A stretch of 64,000 nucleotides of DNA. Source: Xenorhabdus sp014467285 (GTDB taxonomy: Bacteria > Pseudomonadota > Gammaproteobacteria > Enterobacterales > Enterobacteriaceae). Under the pieces are notes generated by a model. That model ran no database searches. It was given only the letters and a program-made list of their open reading frames with translations, and was not told the DNA's origin. The stretch lies in NCBI RefSeq assembly GCF_014467285.1, contig NZ_NKHR01000011.1, positions 62,001-126,000 on the forward strand. Direction: 5' to 3'. Of this stretch, positions 33,164-42,000 are shown one piece after another. Position 1 is the first letter of the stretch. The number at the start of each line of letters is the position of its first letter. The position numbers and the translations under genes are program-made.

Positions 33164-34420
33164 TTACCATATACCAGACCAAGTTCTGCCATCAGAGCAA
33201 GCATCTCCTGCAGGTTCTCCGCCCGGTCTTATTGTATAAACGTTAGCTTGCCAAATATTGCCATAAGAAATGTTTCCATAATAATTAACTTCATAGTCAA
33301 GATAAATAACTCCATTTTCTATATGACCAACATAATTAAAAGGAATGCCAAACAGTAATGTTGCTGTATTACCATGATCTGGTTGAGTTGGCATTAACTT
33401 TAATTTAGACTGATAAACAGTATTTGGATAGTTACTAACATATAAATTTAAAGTAATCTCAGCGCCAAATGGAACTTTTGTTTTATCATTATAATCATTT
33501 GTTCCTATTATTTTAACGAATAATCCTTCATGATGTGGATTATTGCATCTATGGCTTACATCTTTTTCATGAATTGAGTCACTGATGATATTTCTATCAT
33601 CATTATAGCCAACACTATTGTAAACTATGCAACTATCGTAGATTCTGTTTAAATTATCAATAGGTTGGTTATAGCCACCACCGGGATAGGTTATATTTTG
33701 TGGATATGCAGCACGAGCTGATCCAAATTTATCCACAATGGTATAAGAAAAATGAGAGATTTCATTTTCCTTAAGTATATTGTAAAGGAATATCATATGG
33801 CCATTTTTAAATTCATTAAGTTCTTCAACAAAAAAGAATTTATTTACATATTTATTATTAATAAAAAATAATATTGTGTCATATTGTTTAGCATTAGGAT
33901 AGTCTGGAATTGGAACAGTGAAGAAATTTGAACTAGGATCAACCCATAAATTTCCATTATCTTCAGTTATACTAAGTGGAGGAAGTGTTAAGTCTTTTCT
34001 ATTATTGTCTATGATGTAAACTTTATTTTTTGAAGATACGCGATCTGTTACACCCATCACCATAGAATCAACCTGAAATATTAGCTCTGTTGATTTTTTT
34101 GGGAAAATATAAAAAACTAATTTTCCATTTGCATCGGAAGTAATGGAAAAAAATTTCAGATTAGATGAGGTGTTTTTAGTTGTGACAAGTGTTGTTTTAT
34201 TGGAATGATAAATACTCATCTGATTAAAATAACTATATTCTTTTTCAAAAATATCAACGGAGATGCCGGGTAAAGGCATTCCTTCTTCATCTCTGACCAG
34301 TGCAATTGCCTTAATACAATCACCATTAGGTGGATAACTATCATAGTCCAATACTTGAAAAAAATCCGTTTCAAAGTAAATTGATATAGATTTTTCATCG
34401 ATTGAAAAATTAGTTTTCAT
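33164..34420 (-). CDS. Ig-like-fold protein of the paralogue family (member 3), shorter
   Basis: 418 residues. It lacks the first sandwich domain of the other members and begins near the Big-1-like part (DGMPLP-type turn: EEGMPLPGISVDIFEKEYS; GKLVFYIFPKKST). It then has YPNAKQYDTILFFINNKY and the C-terminal domain (GLFVKIIGTNDYND, ITLNLYVSNYPN), ending with GDACSDGRTWSGIW. No signal peptide or membrane segment. AAGGAAG precedes the ATG. Same orientation and spacing as its paralogues, so probably co-transcribed. Confidence 0.8.
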   Translation of the reverse strand: MKTNFSIDEKSISIYFETDFFQVLDYDSYPPNGDCIKAIALVRDEEGMPLPGISVDIFEKEYSYFNQMSIYHSNKTTLVTTKNTSSNLKFFSITSDANGKLVFYIFPKKSTELIFQVDSMVMGVTDRVSSKNKVYIIDNNRKDLTLPPLSITEDNGNLWVDPSSNFFTVPIPDYPNAKQYDTILFFINNKYVNKFFFVEELNEFKNGHMIFLYNILKENEISHFSYTIVDKFGSARAAYPQNITYPGGGYNQPIDNLNRIYDSCIVYNSVGYNDDRNIISDSIHEKDVSHRCNNPHHEGLFVKIIGTNDYNDKTKVPFGAEITLNLYVSNYPNTVYQSKLKLMPTQPDHGNTATLLFGIPFNYVGHIENGVIYLDYEVNYYGNISYGNIWQANVYTIRPGGEPAGDACSDGRTWSGIW

Positions 34421-34499
34421 TTTTCTTCCTTTTGATAAATTAATTTTCTATTTTTTATGGCCATAATAAATAAACTTTTATTTAACAATAAAGCTATTT

Positions 34500-36215
34500 T
34501 CAGTGGCTTGGTAAAGAATCACATCCATCGTTATCATCACTAGCTTGGTTTGGTAATACAGTATTAATTCGGGTACTCCATTTTTTGCTATACGTTTTGG
34601 ATCCGTCACTGTTTTCAATATAATAATCGAAAGAAATTGTTCCTAATCCGTTAGAGAATGAAGGTCCAGCTCGGTTAATATCACAGTACGGGATGGAAAC
34701 TGTAAAATGATCAGTTTTTCTTCCTGAATCATTGGCCGGTGGCAACGAGAATTTGTAACTATTATGAGTGTTTCTAGATGTGGTGGTTTTTATATACACA
34801 TTTAAATATCCTGTACTACCAAGTGGTGGTAAACTCTTATTATTTTGCTCACTGGTTCCCGTAATCACTACATATAATCCTGCGATATCTTTAGCGCTTT
34901 GAGCTGGTTTTCTTTTTTGATTTATCATGCTTAGAATGATGCCATGCCACTCATAAGTTTCATTTTCATCACTGTATACATTAATGGGAGGTGTTGCATG
35001 GCTGGTGTATACTTTAACTTTATTGTAAATTCTATCGTTAGATGAATTATTTTGTTCACCAATATATGTAAACATCCTTGTCATAGAATAACTGTATTCT
35101 TGACTTTGAGGAGCAACCAAATAATAAAGCTTCATAGGCTTATTAAGTGGTAGTTGTTCATATGTAAAATAAAGAGGAGTTTCTTCTATGTTTTCTATAT
35201 CTTCAAGATGATATATAGGATTGAGTTGAATCGGATTATCGTTTTGCTCAAATCCTTGCATAAAAAATATTAAAGAATCTGTATTATTATATCCCGGATA
35301 AGAAGCTACATGTACTTCCATCCCTTTTTTTCCTGATGTTTTTTCAATTTTCCCATCCTGCATCCCAGATATTTTTGGTGCATTAGGGCCAAACAATGAA
35401 TTACGTGTAGCATTAAAAATATATGCAGATGCTGCATAATTAGTTGGAGTTAAATTCAATATTTGCGTATCAAAATCAACTCTGACAGAGATATTCTTTA
35501 TCGGATAAACGCGAAAACTTATATTTCCATTTAAGTCACTGTTAACAGTAAAAAAATCAAAGCTACTTTGGCTATGTGTAATAATTCTTTGGGAAATTTC
35601 ACCTTTATTTGGTTCTGTTCCTATATGTACAAGTTCTTCACCTTGACCATGAGGAAAAATTTTACCTGGCAGTTCAGATGATATAAGAATTTGTGTGTTT
35701 TTTAGCGGGGATCCATTATAATCAAGTACTTTTCCATAGTATGTAATATATGAATTCCCAGTACCGACTGGATTATCTTCTGTAGGTGGCTCAATATATT
35801 CATTATTATTAGTGGTGCTCAATGAAATGAAGCTTTCTGGTTTTACTTTCTTAGTTGTATAACTTATATTTAATGACTTTATTTCATGAGTGTAATTAGA
35901 ATCTGATATTGCATGAACTGTATAATTAATTGATGTTTCTGGTAACAGACTATCACTTATTTTTAAGTAAAATACAGCACTACCAGTATTCTTGTTTTCT
36001 GATATCTTCCAATCATGCAGCTCTTGCACAATAATATGTTCTTTATTTGATTCTATTGATATATTATTAATGCTAGAAATCAAATTTGGATCTGCAGCTA
36101 GCGATACTGTCAAATAACAAGTTTGACCAATAATAACATCAGCTCTATCAGGTATTGATACACAGAGTTCCCCATATGAGCATAAACTATTTATCATCTC
36201 TATATTGTTTTTCAT
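34500..36215 (-). CDS. Ig-like-fold protein of the paralogue family (member 2)
   Basis: 571 residues with the full architecture: N-terminal sandwich (SIPDRADVIIGQTCYLTVSL), Big-1-like middle (YNGSPLKNTQILISS, GNISFRVYPIKNIS), the NNTDSLIFFMQG region, and the C-terminal domain (GLYVVITGTSEQNNKSLPPL, then SIPYCDINRAG). It ends in DDNDGCDSLPSH. No signal peptide. It is closest to the next gene upstream (member 1), with matching EYIEPPTE and PLNKPMKLYYLVAP segments, which shows recent duplication. Confidence 0.82.
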   Translation of the reverse strand: MKNNIEMINSLCSYGELCVSIPDRADVIIGQTCYLTVSLAADPNLISSINNISIESNKEHIIVQELHDWKISENKNTGSAVFYLKISDSLLPETSINYTVHAISDSNYTHEIKSLNISYTTKKVKPESFISLSTTNNNEYIEPPTEDNPVGTGNSYITYYGKVLDYNGSPLKNTQILISSELPGKIFPHGQGEELVHIGTEPNKGEISQRIITHSQSSFDFFTVNSDLNGNISFRVYPIKNISVRVDFDTQILNLTPTNYAASAYIFNATRNSLFGPNAPKISGMQDGKIEKTSGKKGMEVHVASYPGYNNTDSLIFFMQGFEQNDNPIQLNPIYHLEDIENIEETPLYFTYEQLPLNKPMKLYYLVAPQSQEYSYSMTRMFTYIGEQNNSSNDRIYNKVKVYTSHATPPINVYSDENETYEWHGIILSMINQKRKPAQSAKDIAGLYVVITGTSEQNNKSLPPLGSTGYLNVYIKTTTSRNTHNSYKFSLPPANDSGRKTDHFTVSIPYCDINRAGPSFSNGLGTISFDYYIENSDGSKTYSKKWSTRINTVLPNQASDDNDGCDSLPSH

Positions 36216-36354
36216 AGTTATTGATTCCCATTAATTATTTTTTAATAAACCAATATCTACATTATCTATTTATATAGATAATGTAGATTAATATCAATTG
36301 ATATGATTGTTCATATTTAAAAAATTATTATTTAATATTGTGTTTTATATAAAG

Positions 36355-38088
36355 TTAATGTTTATTTTTTGGGCAGCCATCCTCATCTATATTAAAAGCA
36401 GTATTTGCTGTGCCTATTGTGGCTTTCCATTCTTTACTGTTTTTAGTAACTCCAGCATACGTAATTGAATAAGTAAAAGAGAGCTTTGCTTGAATACCAT
36501 CGTCCCATGAGTCAGCTCGGGTTAAATCACAATATGGAATTTGTGCTACATGGTAGTATTTTTGTTTATCGGACAATACAACTGATGGGTAAGATTTATT
36601 CTCCTGCCTTGTAGCAGAATCTATGTTAATTGTTAAAATACATGTAGAATTAAGCGGAGGAAGCCCATTAACTTCATCCTGAGAATTTTTTGCTATCCTT
36701 ATGACTACATATAAACCAGTAGGAGCCTGTTGTGTTATGGTAATGTTTTTTGTATATTGATTGATCGTATCTAATGTGACAAGACGATTATCATACATAC
36801 GATCGTTATTTGAATTATTGGGATCAAAGTTAGGATGGTTTGGTGAATAACTAGAATATACTTCAACTCTTGTATAAAGTCCGTTATCATTTTTGTTACT
36901 GCCATCTGATAGATCACCGACATATGTGAAATCTGATTTCATGGAATAGAGAGAGTCCTGGTTAACAGGGGCAATTAAGTAATAAAGGGCCATGATTTTA
37001 TTAAGGGGCAGTTGGTCATATGAAAAATCAAAAGGATAACCATTTAGATTATCTATACTATCGATATTATAAATAGGTGTGAGTTGAATTGGTTTATCGT
37101 TATTTTCATATCCTTTCATAAAGAAAATGAATGCATCTGTATTCTTAAATCCATCATATGGAGAAATTCCAACCTTCATCCCTTTAGAGCCTGGCATTTT
37201 TTGAAGTTTCCCACTTTGTTCTATGTTATATATATTTGGTGATGATGGACCAAATGGGTCATCACTATTGTTATCGTCACTAAAAATATATGCAGATCCA
37301 GCGTAGTTAAAAGATGTTACACCCAATATTCCAGTTTTGAAATCAATCCTAGCAGATATATCCTTTTTAGGATATACACGAAACTTTATATAACCATATG
37401 GGTTACTACTAATAATAAAATAGTCTAATCCATCTCGTCTAGCGGTTTTGATCGGTGAAGAAGAGGTATCTTCTGTTCCTATATTAACAAGAGTATTATC
37501 TGGATTATCAGAATATATCTGATCTGGTAATGAAGATGAAACTAGGATTTGAACATTTTTAAGAATCTTTCCTTTATTATCTGTAATTAAACTAGAATAT
37601 GGAATAAAAACACTTCCTTTCCCTACTTGATTTTCCGTTGTCGGAGGTTGGATGTATTCATTATCTGTATGTAACACAAATTGAGTATGTTGAGAAATTT
37701 CCTTCACACTATATGTGATGCTTTCAGGTGTATAATCTGCTACTGGTACTGTTCCACTTTTGTCAGACCAAAGATGAATACTAAAAGTAACATCCTGATT
37801 TTTAATTGCTATATTATCAGAAACAATTAAATGTATTTTTGTAATTGCGTAATCAAGTCCTACGAAATATTCACTATCTGTTTTCCATGTGAAATACTGA
37901 GCTACATTACTACTAAAAGCTATTGTTACTTTTTTAATATTGTCCAAATTCCCTGTTGCTGATGTTTTTTTCACAATGATGTCGATGTAGCTAACTTGTC
38001 CAGAAATAATATCAGACCGATCGGGTATTGATAGGGTGGCAGAATAAGCATTTTGGGTGGGTGTAATTAAGTCGTTTTCAATTTTCAT
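36355..38088 (-). CDS. Ig-like-fold protein of the paralogue family (member 1)
   Basis: 577 residues, same architecture as member 2: SIPDRSDIISGQVSYIDIIV at the N-terminus, NEYIQPPTENQVGKGSVF, a Big-1-like middle (GYIKFRVYPKKDIS), NTDAFIFFMKGYENNDKPIQ, then GLYVVIRIAKNSQ and QIPYCDLTRAD. The end is NIDEDGCPKNKH. No signal peptide, no transmembrane segment. GAGG precedes the ATG at 38088. First of the four-gene array; the 1-kb gap upstream separates it from the invasin gene. Confidence 0.82.
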   Translation of the reverse strand: MKIENDLITPTQNAYSATLSIPDRSDIISGQVSYIDIIVKKTSATGNLDNIKKVTIAFSSNVAQYFTWKTDSEYFVGLDYAITKIHLIVSDNIAIKNQDVTFSIHLWSDKSGTVPVADYTPESITYSVKEISQHTQFVLHTDNEYIQPPTTENQVGKGSVFIPYSSLITDNKGKILKNVQILVSSSLPDQIYSDNPDNTLVNIGTEDTSSSPIKTARRDGLDYFIISSNPYGYIKFRVYPKKDISARIDFKTGILGVTSFNYAGSAYIFSDDNNSDDPFGPSSPNIYNIEQSGKLQKMPGSKGMKVGISPYDGFKNTDAFIFFMKGYENNDKPIQLTPIYNIDSIDNLNGYPFDFSYDQLPLNKIMALYYLIAPVNQDSLYSMKSDFTYVGDLSDGSNKNDNGLYTRVEVYSSYSPNHPNFDPNNSNNDRMYDNRLVTLDTINQYTKNITITQQAPTGLYVVIRIAKNSQDEVNGLPPLNSTCILTINIDSATRQENKSYPSVVLSDKQKYYHVAQIPYCDLTRADSWDDGIQAKLSFTYSITYAGVTKNSKEWKATIGTANTAFNIDEDGCPKNKH

Positions 38089-38455
38089 TTCAAATCCTCA
38101 TTAATTAATTATATTTCCATAAATAACTTTTTCATAATCTTATGATATCCATCAAAAAATATCATATTTATTGAAGATGTGGATTTTGTTTAAGGATAAA
38201 AGGCACCATGAATAACTTAAATAATTATGAGAAATTTAGATAATGAAAAATAATTATCACCTGATAACATAAATATATTTACTTAAGTGATATTTACATT
38301 AATGTCGTTAATTTTATTTATTGTTTCTGAGCTTGTGGCTTAAAAAATATATACATAACTGTTTGTTTTATCGATATAATATAAATGTTTAAGTTAATTT
38401 AAATATCAATTAAATTGATTATTTCTATTGCGAAGTTATTGCCATAAATTAGAAG

Positions 38456-38590
38456 ATGGCAAAAGCTATGGTGAAAATATTGGAGATTATCTCCGTTATT
38501 GCTGTTTTGCTTGTGTTGCAAAGTCTTTCACTTGGTGTATACCTATGGCTTGCAAAGTTGGGGTCAAAGAATAGATCGCTGATATGGTAA
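38456..38590 (+). CDS. Possible 40-44-residue single-span membrane peptide
   Basis: ATG at 38456 (MAKAMVKILEII) or 38468 (MVKILEIISVIAVLLV) leads to one hydrophobic helix, then LAKLGSKNRSLIW and a stop at 38590. Size and layout recall small hydrophobic toxins or membrane microproteins, but the ribosome site is poor and the surroundings are full of remnants. The rest of 38089-38455 is AT-rich with nothing recognised. Confidence 0.3.
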   Translation: MAKAMVKILEIISVIAVLLVLQSLSLGVYLWLAKLGSKNRSLIW

Positions 38591-38680
38591 TGAATAATTC
38601 GTGAATTTGCTGTATTACACATATGTTAAAGATTGTCACAGATACCGTAATGTGAACAAAAGTGGCAAAATCGTCCTCTG

Positions 38681-38961
38681 GATGAATTTTATCCTATTGT
38701 TTACCTTGACGGCATCGCCGTTAAACGGAAGAAGCGGCTTAGCAGGTGCTGGAAGCGTCCAGTCGTGTCTGGGACAACCGGTTACCCCATGCCATTAAAA
38801 ACGTAAGGAATTCCCGTCAGATGACTCAGTGAAGAAAGTGGAGGTGGCTGGCCATTCAGACAGCGTTGAAGAAATGGACAATGTCGTTACAGAGCTGGTG
38901 AATAGCAATGAGTCGTTTTATTATCAAGTTTGGTGACCGTCTGGACAGTCACCTCTTACAG
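38681..38961 (+). pseudogene. Decayed IS256-family (Mutator) transposase
   Basis: Pieces of one transposase in shifting frames: EFYPIVYLDGIAVK (conserved catalytic-core strand of the family), then FPSDDSVKK, then AIQTALKKWTMSLQSW-stop-IAMSRFIIKFGDRLDSHL, the C-terminus. Central parts are deleted. This marks past insertion between the invasin gene and the Ig-like array. The stretch 38962-39092 shows nothing further. Confidence 0.75.
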
Positions 38962-39092
38962 AATCTTTTTTGGAGTTATTAGAAAAATCTATCCGTTTTC
39001 TCAAAAAACACACATTACTTTGCATTGATCAGGTTATCTTCGAAACTATATCGTTTTAATGCTAATTTTTAGATCTTGAATCTCACTTCAAT

Positions 39093-42000
39093 TTAATGAG
39101 AAAAATAGCTTAAAACACAAAGCATATAGCCATTAAAAGTATCACCATGTGTTGTCACTGTGCCTGTTTGGGTGTCATAGGCAAATTTACCCCTATTGTT
39201 CAGATATGATGCAATGATTCTTGTAGTTTGTGGCGGATTTGGTGAAAGCAAATCAAAAAGTCCCCAGGAGTAACTATCTGGAAATTCGCTTTTTAAGGAG
39301 TAGATGCTATTTCCGCTTATACCTACATCAAGTTCATCAGCATCTCGCAAACCCGTTAAGCCAGTTTGCTCACAGCCCATTGATCCGTTCGGATTGTCTG
39401 GATATACAACTCCTTGTATTGCTTTAATGCTGAATGAGTTTTTAACCCAAAAAGAATATTCATAAGTATATTTAGCTTGATTGGTTCTTTGAATCGTTAT
39501 TGACGTATTATTAGCAGTTTGACTAACATTGTTAAGAGCTATCTCTCCTGTAGTTAGATCTACATAGGGAGCATTAGTACTACCACCAAAACCTTTTGTA
39601 TCAATAATTTTTCCTCCTTCATCCAAAATGTTTTTCTTTATTTTTAAGTCATACAATTTTGCGTACATATTTACAACCTGAAACATGTTATTAGGCCTAT
39701 TTTGGTCTTCGAATATTTTACTTTTTCTAATGGTTTTACCATCAGATTCTTTGATATAGACAAAAACCCCTGACTTTTGTGGTACTATATCAAAAGCAAC
39801 TTGTTTTGAGGTTTCTCTGGAATCAGTTTTTCCGTTTCCTGCTTGTACAGTCAATCTTACTGTCAGGCCGTTAGTTATCTGACCATTTTTAAAATCACCA
39901 ATACCGACCTGACTGCTTAGCTTAGCAGTAATGAAACCATTTTTTACCGTATTGTCACTTGTTATTATCCATTCAGGTTTACCATTATAATCTTCGGCAA
40001 TTTGGACTGTGTCCCATATAGCATTTACCTCATAGCCATCGTCTAACTCGGTATCAGAACCATCTGCTTTAACAACTTTCGCAGTATAGGTATAATACTC
40101 AGAACCGTCTCCTTTCTTTATAAGCTTGCTAGGGTCAAAATCAACATTAATATTGTCTATCTTTAAATCCTCCACCGGTTTTACAAAACTCACAGGGTCT
40201 GCACATTGTTCCGTTGAAGGGATTTCAGTGGAGTTTTTGCCAACAACTGCCAGACAAACCACGACATCTGTCATTACAGGATTTAACTGACTGCTCATCA
40301 GGTTAACTTTCAATGTTCCATCAGATTCAGTAGTTACTTCCCCTGTCTCTGACAGCCAGGTATTTTGCGGTGCGTTACCGTTTGCAAGAGGTTTCAACCG
40401 CCATTTAAATTTAATGTCTTTCTCTGTATAAGGAATTTTACCATCAGCACTGTACACCTGTGCAGTATAGTGATAAGCATTATTAGGATGTTTATCTGCA
40501 TCCGCAGTCACATTTCCACTGGCTGGAGTAAACGTTGGCTTCATAATTGTTGGCCATGCGAATACCACATCAGCCTCTTTTGTTTCTATACCATCCACAG
40601 AAGCTACTACCGTAACGTTCTGAACCTGAGTACTTGTCAATGTCGTGGTCGCTTTACCGTCAGTACCGATCGTGCTGGTTACTGGGTTGAATGTTAAACC
40701 TTGCTGGCTGGTGTCTTTTATAGACCAGTTAACTTTCTGGTTAGACTCAGCTTTACCTGTGTCATCTGTGACCTTGACTGTTAGGGTATAGGTTTTATTT
40801 ACCAATATAGGTGTTGCTGGTGAAACTTCTATTTGCGACATTCTTTCAGGTTTGAAAGATACTGCATATTTTTGCTCTATCCAAACGGGAGCACGGCTTT
40901 CAATAGAGAGTGAAACCAAAACATCACTAACCTCCTTTTTACTGGTCAAATGTGCTGTTAATTTCCCATCGCTACTACCTGTAGTTTCGTTTTCCGCCGT
41001 TAAAGTGAGTTCTTTAACATTCCCTTTGTTTGTGCTCCATTTCACATTGGATATTTTTGTATTATCTAATTTATTCCCATTGCCATCTGTAATAACGGCT
41101 GTATAGGTATATTTTTGTATGCCATCGGCAGTTAAGGGGCCTTTTTGATCGACATGGATGTCTTTAACTTGGTAATTTTTGGGATCTGCATTAAAGGAAA
41201 CGAGTTGTTTAGCATGAACCGGGCTGTGGTTTTCTATGGAAAGAGAAACTTGTAGGTTATCAAGAGCCTCTTTACTGGCTAAGGTTGCCGTTAATTCTCC
41301 ACCTCCACCTGTTATATCACCCTTAGGATTTAAAATAAGCTGTTTATTATCAGTCTCATCTTGACCATTCCGCGTAATACCCCATTTCACATTGGATATT
41401 TTCGTGTTATCTAATTTATTCCCATTGCCATCTGTAATAACGGCTGTATAGGTATATTTTTGTATGCCGTCGGCAGTTAAGGGGCCTTTTTGATCGACAT
41501 GGATGTCTTTAACTTGGTAATTTTGGGGATCTGCATTAAAGGAAACGAGTTGTTTAGCATGAACCGGGCTGTGGTTTTCTATGGAAAGAGAAACTTGTAG
41601 GTTATCAAGAGCCTCTTTACTGGCTAAAGTTGCCGTTAATTCTCCACCTCCACCTGTTATATCACCTTGAGGATTTAAAATAAGCTGTTTATTATCAGTC
41701 TCATCTTGGCCATTCCGCGTAATATTCCATTTCATATTGGTAATTTTTTTGTTTTGTGCTGGTTTATTGCCATCCAAGACAATTGCAGTGTAAGTATAAA
41801 TTTGAATTCCATCGGCTACGAGTGACGGTACCGCCGGTAACACCTCAACTTTGTCTACTTTAAGATTGGCAGGATTCTCATAAAAATCGATCTCTCCCAC
41901 TAATTGCTGAGGTTGATCGTCCAGTTGTAAGTAAACTTTGACACCTTTATGTGGCTGAGAACTAACTAAGACAGGTTTGTGCTTGAAATACCCGTTTTCA

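Noticed and set aside
38601..38798. 65-codon plus-strand ORF
   Set aside because: Its second half is an out-of-frame reading of the IS256 transposase remnant.
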